From NCBI RefSeq assembly GCF_002902905.1, contig NZ_CP026124.1, positions 124,001-188,000 on the forward strand: a DNA stretch of 64,000 nt. The letters run 5' to 3'. Positions 53,214 to 61,826 of the stretch are shown here, one piece after another. The number at the start of each line of letters is the position of its first letter. Positions within the stretch are counted from its first letter, which is position 1. The notes under the pieces are model-generated. The model saw nothing but the letters and a program-made list of their open reading frames with translations. It made no database searches and was not told the DNA's origin. The stretch is from Achromobacter sp. AONIH1. Its GTDB lineage: Bacteria; Pseudomonadota; Gammaproteobacteria; Burkholderiales; Burkholderiaceae_B. The translations under genes and the position numbers were made by a program.

Positions 53214-54365
53214 ATGCAAATGACAGTCCCGGCCGCGGGCCCGCGCCGCATCGCGGCGCCGGCCCTGCTGCTGATCACCGTGCTGACGCTCAGCGGCTGC
53301 CAGCTGCCGCGCTCCGGCCCGATGCTGAGCGAAATGACGGGCGCCCACGAGAAAGATGTGATCGTGATGCCTGTCTCGCGCGAACTGGCGCGCGCCAGCC
53401 GGGTGGCCGACGTCGCCGATTTCCCGGTGCGCTACCGCGACCTCACGCAGGCCGGCTTCGACCGCCTGGTTCCCGGAGACGGCATCAACGTGAAGGTATG
53501 GGAGCGCGGCGGGCTGGGCGTGTTCGCCGCCGATCCCTCCGGCGTCAGCGACCTGGGCGTCCAGGAGCTGGATCGCAACGGCAATGTCTCCTTCCCCATC
53601 CTGGGAAAATTCCAGGCCGGCGGCATGACGCTGGCGCAGCTGCATGACGCCATCGTGGCGCGGCTGAGCCGGCTGGTCGCGGGCGCCGACGTCAGCGTGA
53701 CCCGCGCCGCCGACGCGCGCGGCCAGATGGTGACGGTGCAGGGCAACCTGACCAAGCCCGGCATGTATCCGATCACGCAGACCGCCCAACGCCTGAGCAG
53801 CGCGTTGGCGCAGGCGGCACCGGTGCAGACCAACCCCGAACAGCTCGTCATCAGCCTGCGCCGCGACAACCAGGTGGCCTCGGTGCGGCTGTCGGACATT
53901 TACCGCAACCAGAACAACGACATCCTGCTGCGCTCCGGCGACGTCATCACCGCCTATGAATCGCGCGAGTTCCTGACCGTGCTGGGCGCGGCCGGCAACC
54001 AGGGGCGCGTGGCCATCAGCAAGCGCAACTACAGCGTGCTGGACGCGCTGGCCGATGCCAAGGGCCTGGACGACCAGACCGCCGACCCGCGCTCCGTCTT
54101 CCTGTTCACGCCGGCCCAGGCCGGCGTCGAGGGCAAGCCGGACCTGCTGCCGGTGGTGTACCAGTTCGACCTCACCCGCCCGGAGCAGGTGGCGCTGGCG
54201 CGCGACTTCAGCGTGCGCGAAGGCCAGGCCATCTACATCTCCGACGCGCCCTTCACCCAGGTGCAGAAGGTGCTGTCGGCCTTCCGCGTGACCATGAGCG
54301 CGGGCTTCAGCGCCACCCGGCAGATCGACGCCGACAAGTCCGGCGCCTCCGGCGTCAACCCATAG
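53214..54365 (+). CDS. vexA: Outer-membrane polysaccharide export lipoprotein VexA/Wza
   Basis: 383 residues. Signal peptide with lipobox LTLSGC (about residue 26). A polysaccharide-export (PES/BexD) domain follows: FDRLVPGDGINVKVWE, then QELDRNGNVSFPILGKFQAGGMTL, and SLBB repeats (VTVQGNLTKPGMYPITQT; EFLTVLGAAGNQGRVAISKR). It forms the outer-membrane exit channel for the capsule. AAAGGAATCT precedes the ATG. It lies 47 nt after tviE and 7 nt before vexB. Confidence 0.92.
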   Translation: MQMTVPAAGPRRIAAPALLLITVLTLSGCQLPRSGPMLSEMTGAHEKDVIVMPVSRELARASRVADVADFPVRYRDLTQAGFDRLVPGDGINVKVWERGGLGVFAADPSGVSDLGVQELDRNGNVSFPILGKFQAGGMTLAQLHDAIVARLSRLVAGADVSVTRAADARGQMVTVQGNLTKPGMYPITQTAQRLSSALAQAAPVQTNPEQLVISLRRDNQVASVRLSDIYRNQNNDILLRSGDVITAYESREFLTVLGAAGNQGRVAISKRNYSVLDALADAKGLDDQTADPRSVFLFTPAQAGVEGKPDLLPVVYQFDLTRPEQVALARDFSVREGQAIYISDAPFTQVQKVLSAFRVTMSAGFSATRQIDADKSGASGVNP

Positions 54366-54372
54366 CGTTCCG

Positions 54373-55713
54373 ATGAGCAACGAGGATCGGATCAAGGGAT
54401 GGCGCGCGCGCAGAAAGGACAGCAGCTACGCGGTGGGAGCCGGCGTCTCGGCCTGGCGGCTGGACCCGGCCGCGCTGTTCGAGGCCCAGGCCAAGCCGGC
54501 CGTGCTGCTCAAGCCGCTGCTCGCGCGCCTGCAGGGCGAGCCGCATGACTCGGTGGCGGCGCGACGGACAGTGTACGAGGCGGTGCAGGCTGAGCTGGAC
54601 GCCGAGATCACGCGCGCCGGCGTCGACGAGACGCTGGCCGACTTTTCCCGGCGGCGGCTGCGCCTCATCGTGCGGCTGCTCGAACAGGACATCCGCGCGG
54701 GCGTCGCGGTATTCGTCCCGGGCTACATGCCGGCCCGGCTGGAAGCCGAGGACCAGCGCCTGGCGCAGGCGCACGCGCGGCGCGAGGAACGGCGCAGGCA
54801 AGACGCGGCGCGCGACGCGCGACGCCACGCCTCGCGCCACGACATCGCGCTGGAAATGGAGCTGCCCCCGGGCGAGGCCGGCGACCTGGCGATCCTGCGG
54901 GACCGGTTGAACGGCCTGCATGCGCGGCATCAGCCGCGCGCGGCCGGCGAGGGCTGGCCCAGCGGCCGCACGCTGCTGGCGCTGTTCGTCTATCAGCTGC
55001 ACGTGATGCATGGCGAAAGCCGCATCGCCCTGCTGTGGGCGCTGGTCGGCCCGGTGGTGCTGCTGACGCTGATCTCGTCGCTGTACATCCTGATGGGCAC
55101 GCACTACATCCTGGGGATGGACGTGCAGACCTTCTCGCTGCTGGGTGCGACGACCTGGATCATGTTCCGGCAGATCGTGTTCCGCAGCAGCACGGCGTAT
55201 GTGTCCGCGCGCGGCCTGCTGAATTTCCAGGGCGTGACGCCCCTGATGTGCGCGCTGGTGCAGGCGCTGCTGTACGTGTCGGTGTACCTGGTGGTGTTCG
55301 TGGTCCTGATCGGCGCCGGCCATGCGCTGGAACTCATCACGCTGCCCCGGAGCTGGCCGGGATTCATGCTGTACGTCGTGCTGATGGCCTGCTGCGCCGC
55401 CGCCATGGGCCTGCTGTTCGGCGCGATCGCGACCTTCTGGCACTTCTTCCTGCGGCTGGCGCCGGTGATCGAACGCTTCCTGCAGATCTTCTCGGGCGTG
55501 TTCTTCGTCTCGGAGCAGCTGCCCGAGCACCTGCGGCCCTGGATGCTGTGGCTGCCCTTCGCGCATGGCATGCAGCTATTGCGATCCGCCTACTTCGACG
55601 CGTACGCCTCGCAGGACGCGAGCCTGGGCTATTTCCTGACCTCGCTGGTGTTCCTGATGGTGCTCGCCCTGGCGGCCGAACGCCTGGCCCGCCCCAATGT
55701 CCAGCCGATGTGA
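54373..55713 (+). CDS. vexB: Capsule ABC exporter permease VexB with a long N-terminal extension
   Basis: 446 residues, whereas KpsM/VexB permeases have about 260. The family part begins near residue 195: six helices with MHGESRIALLWALVGPVVLL, YVSARGLLNFQGVTPLMCAL and SGVFFVSEQLPEHLRPWMLW, the normal ABC-2 capsule permease landmarks. The preceding 195 residues are charged, helical and cytoplasmic, with a basic segment (RREERRRQDAARDARRH, 136-152). They carry no recognisable nucleotide-binding motif. The gene starts 7 nt after vexA, and vexC follows 9 nt later. The extension may dock cytoplasmic synthesis enzymes or compensate for the unusual VexC (inference). Confidence 0.88.
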   Translation: MSNEDRIKGWRARRKDSSYAVGAGVSAWRLDPAALFEAQAKPAVLLKPLLARLQGEPHDSVAARRTVYEAVQAELDAEITRAGVDETLADFSRRRLRLIVRLLEQDIRAGVAVFVPGYMPARLEAEDQRLAQAHARREERRRQDAARDARRHASRHDIALEMELPPGEAGDLAILRDRLNGLHARHQPRAAGEGWPSGRTLLALFVYQLHVMHGESRIALLWALVGPVVLLTLISSLYILMGTHYILGMDVQTFSLLGATTWIMFRQIVFRSSTAYVSARGLLNFQGVTPLMCALVQALLYVSVYLVVFVVLIGAGHALELITLPRSWPGFMLYVVLMACCAAAMGLLFGAIATFWHFFLRLAPVIERFLQIFSGVFFVSEQLPEHLRPWMLWLPFAHGMQLLRSAYFDAYASQDASLGYFLTSLVFLMVLALAAERLARPNVQPM

Positions 55714-55722
55714 GGAGGCAGG

Positions 55723-56439
55723 ATGATCCATCTCAATGGCGTGACGGACGAACCCTATGCCTTCGGCAGCCGGCAGCCGCTGCTCGCCGGGGCCGATCTC
55801 GACATTCCGGTCGGGCGCTACGCCCTGCTCTCGCCCGCGCCCGAGCTGCACCGTCAGATCGTGGACGTGCTCTGCGGTCTGCGTCCGCCGCGCCAGGGCT
55901 TCGTCAAGCATGAAGGCAGCGTGTCCTGGGCCATCGGCCGGCAGGGTTTCATTCGCGGCAAGGCGACCGGCCTGAACATGATCGAGCTGACCTGCCAGAT
56001 GTACGAGATCGACGCCGACGCCACCCGCGAACTGGTGGCGGATCTGGTCAGCGATCCCACGACCCTGGCGCGGCCCATGGAACATTGGCCGCTGCATGCG
56101 CGGCAGGAGTTTTCGTTCGCGCTGGCGCTGGCGCCGGCGTTCGACGTCTACGTGATCGAAGGCGCCATTCCCTTCGAACCCTGCCGTTTCACCCGTCTCT
56201 GGCTGGCGCTGTTCGAGCAACGGCTGATCGGCAGGACGCTCATTCTTTCCAGTTATCGCCAGAACCAGTTGGCGGACTATTGCCTCAAGGGCCTGATTTA
56301 TGAACGAAGCGCACTCCGCATCGAAGACGACCTCGACCAGTGCATCCGCAAATTCCCCCCGCGACGCTCAAGAAGCGAATCCGGCAGCGCAGGCGACGAC
56401 GTTCTCGGCGGATTCGACGAGGGCCAGCTCGGCCTCTGA
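55723..56439 (+). CDS. vexC: VexC/KpsT-family ABC subunit with degenerate ATPase motifs
   Basis: 238 residues. It aligns with KpsT/VexC throughout: PLLAGADLDIPVGRYALL before the P-loop, SVSWAIGRQGFIRGKATGLN, and FDVYVIEGAIPFEP at the Walker B place. Yet every catalytic motif is gone: Walker A reads SPAPELHRQ (37-45, no Gly-rich loop or Lys), the signature region WPLHAR (122-127), Walker B ends IEG instead of DE (145-147), and the switch His is Tyr178 (LSSYRQ). The frame is intact, so this is substitution, not a frameshift. ATP hydrolysis by this subunit appears impossible; another ATPase or a structural role is implied. The last 47 codons overlap vexD. Confidence 0.85.
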   Translation: MIHLNGVTDEPYAFGSRQPLLAGADLDIPVGRYALLSPAPELHRQIVDVLCGLRPPRQGFVKHEGSVSWAIGRQGFIRGKATGLNMIELTCQMYEIDADATRELVADLVSDPTTLARPMEHWPLHARQEFSFALALAPAFDVYVIEGAIPFEPCRFTRLWLALFEQRLIGRTLILSSYRQNQLADYCLKGLIYERSALRIEDDLDQCIRKFPPRRSRSESGSAGDDVLGGFDEGQLGL

Positions 56440-57592
56440 CGGCGGCTCCGAGATCGAACGCCGCCGCCGCGAGCGACAGGCCATGGTGGGCGAGCGCCGC
56501 CGACGCCGCTGGCTCAACGCCCTCATCGTGGTGGCGCCGGTAGCCTGCGCGCTGATCTACGCGCTCAGCATCGCGACGCCGCGCTATGAAGCGGAATCGC
56601 GCTTCTTCGTGCAATCGGGTTCCGGCCAGCAGGGCGGCGGGGCCATGGCGGCCAGCCTGCTCACCACGGGCAACTCGGGCGGCATGCTGGGCGGCTTCGT
56701 CGACGGCTGGGCGGTCAGCGACTTCCTCAAGTCGCGCGACTGCATGCGGCAGCTCGACAGGAAGATCGGCCTGCGCCAGATCCTGCTCAACGCCGGCATG
56801 GACCCGGTCAACCACCTGTCCGAGGATTCGAGCGAAGACGACCTCTACCGCGCCTACCGCGCCTCGGTCCAGGTTTCCTTCAATGCGCTGGAGCAGATCG
56901 ACGTGCTGCGCGTGCGCGCCTACTCGCCGCAGGACGCCGAAACCCTGTCGCGCGCCCTGATCGGTCTGGCGGAGGAATTCGTCAGCTCCATGAACGAAAA
57001 GGGCGTGGCCGACAAGCTGAAGGTGAGCGAGGAATCGGTCAGGCTGGCCGAACAGAAGGCGCTGGCGGCCCGCGAGGCGCTGACGGCCTGGCGCACCACC
57101 CACGGCAATATCGATCCCACGGCCACGGTGGCCATGCTGCTGAACCTGTCCAGTCAGCTGGAAACGGAACTGAGCGGCGCGCAGGTCAACCTGGACAAGA
57201 TCCGCGCGCTGGGCAACAAGGACCACTTCATGCTCAAGCCCGCCGAAACGCAGGTCGCGGCGCTGAAAAAGCGGCTGGCGACCGTGCGCCAGCGCCTGAG
57301 CGGCGACGGCAACACCGAGGCCAGGCAACTGAAATCCTATGAGGCGCTGCGCAATACCCAGGCTTTCGCGGACTCGAACCTGACCCTGGCGCAGCAGTCG
57401 TACCAGCAGGCCGTGACCGATGCCCTGCGTCTGCAACGCTACCTGTCCATCATCGCGCAGCCGGTGTCCACCGACCGGCCCAGCAGTCCGCGCACCGCCA
57501 TCCTGCTGCTGCAGGCGCTGGCGCTGGGCTTCGTGCTGATGTTCGTGCTGCGCGCGGCGATGGCCTTGCTGAGGGGATTGCGCCATGGTTGA
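56300..57592 (+). CDS. vexD: Capsule export inner-membrane/periplasmic protein VexD (KpsE/CtrB type)
   Basis: 430 residues with the two-helix PCP-3 layout: membrane helix at about 71-92, a large periplasmic coiled-coil domain (SEESVRLAEQKALAAREALT and ETQVAALKKRLATVRQRLSG), and a second helix at about 397-420. It links VexB/VexC to the VexA channel. The first 60 residues are Ser/Ala/Thr-rich low complexity, encoded where the vexC frame also runs (140-nt overlap). An internal ATG at 56483 would give a more usual N-terminus and remove the overlap; the 56300 ATG has AAGGG upstream, so the true start is open. Confidence 0.87.
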   Translation: MNEAHSASKTTSTSASANSPRDAQEANPAAQATTFSADSTRASSASDGGSEIERRRRERQAMVGERRRRRWLNALIVVAPVACALIYALSIATPRYEAESRFFVQSGSGQQGGGAMAASLLTTGNSGGMLGGFVDGWAVSDFLKSRDCMRQLDRKIGLRQILLNAGMDPVNHLSEDSSEDDLYRAYRASVQVSFNALEQIDVLRVRAYSPQDAETLSRALIGLAEEFVSSMNEKGVADKLKVSEESVRLAEQKALAAREALTAWRTTHGNIDPTATVAMLLNLSSQLETELSGAQVNLDKIRALGNKDHFMLKPAETQVAALKKRLATVRQRLSGDGNTEARQLKSYEALRNTQAFADSNLTLAQQSYQQAVTDALRLQRYLSIIAQPVSTDRPSSPRTAILLLQALALGFVLMFVLRAAMALLRGLRHG

Positions 57593-59501
57593 CGCGACGA
57601 TCGAACGGCGCGGCGCGCGCGACGCCACGGAACCGGACGCCGCCACGCGGCTGCGTGATGTGATCCAGCGCATCCTGGAGGCGACCGATCCCGCGCAGGC
57701 CATGGCGGCACTGGGGCCGGCGCTTGCGCAGGCGGCGGACGGCTGGCGCGACGCGCGCCGCCTGCTGGTGTCGCCCTGGGTGCGCCAGGCCCGCTACGCG
57801 CCGGCGATCGCCGCGCTGGAGACAATGGTCGCCGCCTACCCCGCGCGCGTGGACGAGCGCCGCCTGCTCGCCAGCCTGCTGGGCCGCACCGAGCAATGGG
57901 ACCGCGCCATCGCCCAGGCCGACGCCGCCGCCGGCATCGCGCCCGAAGACGCCAGCCTGCACGCCGCGCGCATACAGCTGCGCGTTCAGGCCGGTCGGAT
58001 CGAGGACGCCGCCGGGGTCGCGCGCCAGACGCACTCCCTGGCGCTGGCCGCGCCCGCCGACGCGCACTGGTGGATGCTGGCCTACGCGCGCCACGGCGAC
58101 GCGGCCGAGGCGGCCGGCATCGCGGCGGCATTGGACGCGACGAACCTGCCGAACGCGCGCGTGGCCACGGTGGCCGTGCGCGCCCTGCTCGACGACGACA
58201 GGATAGCGGCGGCCATCCGATTGGGCGACGCCGCGCTGGAAGCGGGCCACGACAGCCCGCCCCTGCGCGCCTCGCTGGGCCTGGCGCACCTGCGCCGCGC
58301 CACCGAAGACGACCGCAAGATCCATGCGCTGGCGCATTTCCAGGCGGGGCTTGCGGCCGCTCCGTCGGACGTGCGGCTGTTGACGCTGCATGGCGAAACG
58401 CTGCTGCGCGCCGGACGCTACAAGGACGCCGTGCCGCCGCTGGAACAGGCCATCGCCCTGGCGCCGGAACTGGAACAGACCCGCGCCCTGTATGCGCGCG
58501 CGCTGCGCTACACGCAACGATACGACGAGGCCGCCGATCAGCTCCTGCATCTGGTCATGAAGTCTCCGGACAAGCCGCTATGGCAGCGCTCGGCCATCGG
58601 CGCGCTATCGCAGGCGGGCCGCCCGCGCGAGGCCGAGGCGCTGTTCGAGCGGTATGTCGCGCAACGCGGCCTGCGCCTGCCGCCGACCTTCCGGGAAGCC
58701 CTGGACCAATTGGACGAGCGGCTCGATAGCGCGCCGATTCCACAGGCGCGCCTGGACTGGGCCTGGTCGCTGCGCGGCGACGCACAGGCCGACCGCAAGC
58801 ACTGGGAACGCCGCGCGCGCTGGGGCCATCTGGTGGATCATCTACTGTTCGACTGGCTCGAATGCCGCGAGGACAGCGTCGAAGAGGCCATGCAGCTGCT
58901 GGGCGAACTGGACACCGGCGAACGGTTCTTCGCGCCGCTGCTGGCGGCGGGCCGGGGCGTGGTGGTCGCCACCGCCCACGTCGGTCCCATGTACGCCGGC
59001 CTGATGGCGCTGGAATTGCTGGGCATTCCGTCGCGCTGGCTGGCGACGGCGCCTCGCATCGCCCGGAGCAGCTACGCCGCCGCCCTGATCTCCACCGCCG
59101 ACCAGACCGAGGCGCAGGTCGCCAAGGCCTGCATGCGCGCGCTGGCATCGGGCCATGTGCTGTGCCTGGCCGTGGACGGCGCGGCCAATCCCGCCGCGCC
59201 GCGCGCGTCCTTCGCGGGACAGGAAGTGACGTATTCCGGTTTCGCGGCCCATCTGGCGCATCGCCAGGGCGTGCCGTCAGTGTTCTATGCGCCTCGCTGG
59301 GAGAACTGCAGGGTGGCCTACACGCTGGCGCTGCTGCCCGCCGCGACGCCCGGCGAGGACGCCGACGCCTATGCCCTGCGCTGGCGGCAGGCCTATTTCG
59401 AACATCTGCGCACGCATGTGGCCGGTCCGCCGGAGAACCTGCGCCTGAGCGGCGGCATCTGGCGTCATGTGCAGGCCGCGGATCGATCCGCGCCGCGTTA
59501 A
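57585..59501 (+). CDS. vexE: Vi capsule accessory protein VexE: TPR region plus acyltransferase-like domain
   Basis: 638 residues, near the 656 of Salmonella VexE. Residues 60-400 are TPR-like repeats (for example ETLLRAGRYKDAVPPLEQAI and RYTQRYDEAADQLL). Residues 430-630 resemble the lysophospholipid acyltransferase/LpxL fold, with ATAHVGPMYAGLMALELLG at the catalytic place; the HxxxxD/E motif is altered to HVGPMY, a departure worth noting. VexE is needed for the lipid terminus that anchors Vi to the cell surface. The ATG overlaps the vexD stop by 8 nt. Confidence 0.85.
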   Translation: MVDATIERRGARDATEPDAATRLRDVIQRILEATDPAQAMAALGPALAQAADGWRDARRLLVSPWVRQARYAPAIAALETMVAAYPARVDERRLLASLLGRTEQWDRAIAQADAAAGIAPEDASLHAARIQLRVQAGRIEDAAGVARQTHSLALAAPADAHWWMLAYARHGDAAEAAGIAAALDATNLPNARVATVAVRALLDDDRIAAAIRLGDAALEAGHDSPPLRASLGLAHLRRATEDDRKIHALAHFQAGLAAAPSDVRLLTLHGETLLRAGRYKDAVPPLEQAIALAPELEQTRALYARALRYTQRYDEAADQLLHLVMKSPDKPLWQRSAIGALSQAGRPREAEALFERYVAQRGLRLPPTFREALDQLDERLDSAPIPQARLDWAWSLRGDAQADRKHWERRARWGHLVDHLLFDWLECREDSVEEAMQLLGELDTGERFFAPLLAAGRGVVVATAHVGPMYAGLMALELLGIPSRWLATAPRIARSSYAAALISTADQTEAQVAKACMRALASGHVLCLAVDGAANPAAPRASFAGQEVTYSGFAAHLAHRQGVPSVFYAPRWENCRVAYTLALLPAATPGEDADAYALRWRQAYFEHLRTHVAGPPENLRLSGGIWRHVQAADRSAPR

Positions 59502-59514
59502 GGAGTGAGTCACC

Positions 59515-60783
59515 ATGAAATCACGCATGCATTCCACCGCGGCGGCGACGCCCCGGCAACCGCGCGGGTTGCGCAATGGCGGGCTGGCCCGCGCGCTGCG
59601 CTGGCTGCCCGCCCTGGCCCTGCTGCATGGCGGCGCGGCGCTGGCGAGCGAGTCCTGCGCCAGCCCCGATGAGCGCTGTGCCTTTGTCTCCGCGCTGCTG
59701 CAACAGCGCGAAGGCTACGGCGCCAAGGCCACGGGCGGGCTGGGCGGACGCTTCATCGAAGTCACCTCCGACCAGGATTCAGGCCCGGGAACGCTGCGCG
59801 CCACGCTGGCGCAGGCCAAGAAAGGTCCGACCTGGATCCGCTTCGCGTCCGACATGACGATCGTGCTGGACAAGCAGCTGCGCGTGCCGTCCAACACCAC
59901 CATCGACGGACGCGGCCGGCGCGTGGCGTTGATCGACGACGGCCTGGGCGTGTATGGCAGCCAGAACGTCATCCTGACCCATCTGACCATCGACGGCCGC
60001 CTGAACCGGCTCACGCAGGCCGTGAACGTGGCCAACGGCAGCCGCGACGTCTGGGTCGATCACCTGGACCTGTCGCGCATGTCGGACCGGCTGCTCAACG
60101 TGAAGAACGGTTCGACGGACGTGACGATATCGTGGACCAAGTTCCACAACTCGAACAAGGTCATGCTGCTCAACAACATCACGTCCAAGAACCTGTTCGA
60201 GAACTACGACCGCGACGCGATCGCGCGCGTGACGCTGCACCACAACTACTTCTTCAACACGGTGCAGCGCAATCCCCGGGGGCAGTTCGGCACCTTTCAT
60301 CTATTCAACAACCTGCTGGAGAACTGGGACTTCTACGGCATGAGCTTCAGCCTGGAAGCCAAGGCCTTGGTCGAGGGCAACATCTTCAACAACGACGCCA
60401 AGCGCCAATGCGTGGAGCCGGAGTTCTTCCCAACGGTGGAAGGCGTCAAGGTGAACTACTGCCGCTACATCCCCGAGGCCGCCAGGCGCAGCGCGCTGGA
60501 CAACGGCGCGTCGGACGAGGGCGCCTATCAGAACCTGAAAGCCCAGAATGGCTACACGCGCGACTACAAGGCCTTCCTGCGGCTGAAGGACAATCTGTAC
60601 CTGGGCGACGCCAAGCCGGTATTGCAGGACTATCGACCGGAAGCCGCGCCCACGCCGCCATATTGCTATGGCTATGAACGGCCCACGGCGGAACTGGCGG
60701 ACAGGATCCGCAAGTACGCGGGGAATACGTCGGGGGATACGCCGCTGCCGGCGGCGCGGGCCGGGACGGGCTGCGCGCCGTAA
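59515..60783 (+). CDS. vexL: Periplasmic Vi polysaccharide lyase VexL (pectate lyase-like, PL1 fold)
   Basis: 422 residues, with AAGGAGTG upstream of the ATG. A long signal peptide ends near residue 45 (GGAALASESC). The parallel beta-helix carries the pectate lyase landmarks: VWVDHLDLS (179-187), SNKVMLLNN, HHNYFFN (242-248) and the catalytic-type RNPRGQ (252-257). Vi antigen is an alpha-1,4 poly-N-acetylgalactosaminuronate, so a lyase of the polygalacturonate class fits. A periplasmic Vi lyase called VexL has been described from Achromobacter denitrificans; this gene has the same context. It probably removes polymer stalled in the periplasm. Last gene of the operon, 13 nt after vexE. Confidence 0.9.
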   Translation: MKSRMHSTAAATPRQPRGLRNGGLARALRWLPALALLHGGAALASESCASPDERCAFVSALLQQREGYGAKATGGLGGRFIEVTSDQDSGPGTLRATLAQAKKGPTWIRFASDMTIVLDKQLRVPSNTTIDGRGRRVALIDDGLGVYGSQNVILTHLTIDGRLNRLTQAVNVANGSRDVWVDHLDLSRMSDRLLNVKNGSTDVTISWTKFHNSNKVMLLNNITSKNLFENYDRDAIARVTLHHNYFFNTVQRNPRGQFGTFHLFNNLLENWDFYGMSFSLEAKALVEGNIFNNDAKRQCVEPEFFPTVEGVKVNYCRYIPEAARRSALDNGASDEGAYQNLKAQNGYTRDYKAFLRLKDNLYLGDAKPVLQDYRPEAAPTPPYCYGYERPTAELADRIRKYAGNTSGDTPLPAARAGTGCAP

Positions 60784-60830
60784 GGGGCCTTGACCGCGCG
60801 GCCATGGCCGGCGCCGCGCGCTCCGCGCAC

Positions 60831-61736
60831 TCAAGCCTCACCCAGGCGCTCGCACAGAAAATCGATGAACGCCCGCGTCTTGCGCGGCAGATGACCGCTG
60901 TTCGGAAAGACCACGTTGATCGGTTGTTGCGGCAAGGCATGGCCGGGCAGGATCCGCCGCAGCGCGCCGCTCGCCAGGTCGTCCTCGACGAACCAGGCGG
61001 GTAGCAGCGCCACGCCCAGCCCGGACCGCGCCATGGCCCGGATGGCGGTCGATGAGTTGGACTGGTGGGCAGCCCGTCCGGCGATGTCCACGCGCTGTCC
61101 GTTGGCGCTGCGCAGCGTCCAGGCCGTGGGATGGGACAGATTGCTGTTGGCGATCCAGGGCGCGGCGGCCAGATCCGCCGGCCGCCGGACGGGATGCTGG
61201 CGCAGGAAGGCCTGGGACGCCACCAGCACGATGTCGTACTGCGCCAGCTTGCGGCTCCTGAAGCTGGAGTCCGCCAGATTGCCCAGGCGCACCACCAGAT
61301 CCAGCTTTTCCGCCAGCAGGTCGCTCAGGGAAGCGTTGACGTCGTAGCAGACCGAGATGCCCGGATGCTGCGCCACGAAGTCCGGGATCAGCGGCAGGAC
61401 GAACCGTTCGCCATACTCGCTGGTGGTGCTGATGCGCAGCTTGCCGGAAATCCGCCGGCCCTGATGCATGATGTTTTCAAATGCGCCTTCCATGTCGCGC
61501 ACGACGTCCTTGAACTCGTCATGGAACGCCTTGCCCGCCTCGGTCAGCGAGAGCGCGCGCGTGCTGCGGACCAGCAGTGTCACCGCCAGCGCCTCTTCCA
61601 GCGCCTTGACGTGCAGGCTGGCCATGGCCTTGCTGATCCCCAGGAAATCCGCCGCCTTGGTATAGGAACCGAAGTCGACCACGGCGAGGAAAGTCTGCGC
61701 CTGATTGAGCAGCGTATGCATGGCTGGCCGGGTCAT
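60831..61736 (-). CDS. LysR-family regulator, divergent from an MFS exporter
   Basis: 301 residues. Helix-turn-helix in VDFGSYTKAADFLGISKAMASLHVKALEEAL, followed by the binding domain (SGKLRISTTSEYGERFVLPL, SGLGVALLPAWFVEDDLASG). The latter belongs to the DsdC/AaeR-like group that often controls efflux genes. It faces the MFS gene across 90 bp and converges with vexL across 47 bp that contain GC-rich repeats but no T-run. Confidence 0.9.
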   Translation of the reverse strand: MTRPAMHTLLNQAQTFLAVVDFGSYTKAADFLGISKAMASLHVKALEEALAVTLLVRSTRALSLTEAGKAFHDEFKDVVRDMEGAFENIMHQGRRISGKLRISTTSEYGERFVLPLIPDFVAQHPGISVCYDVNASLSDLLAEKLDLVVRLGNLADSSFRSRKLAQYDIVLVASQAFLRQHPVRRPADLAAAPWIANSNLSHPTAWTLRSANGQRVDIAGRAAHQSNSSTAIRAMARSGLGVALLPAWFVEDDLASGALRRILPGHALPQQPINVVFPNSGHLPRKTRAFIDFLCERLGEA

Positions 61737-61826
61737 TGTTCAATCCCATCAAACAAAGAATCAAGCATATCCATATCGACGGCGCCCGTCCACGCTCGCT
61801 ACGCTTGCGGCCCTGGAGTGAGCAAG

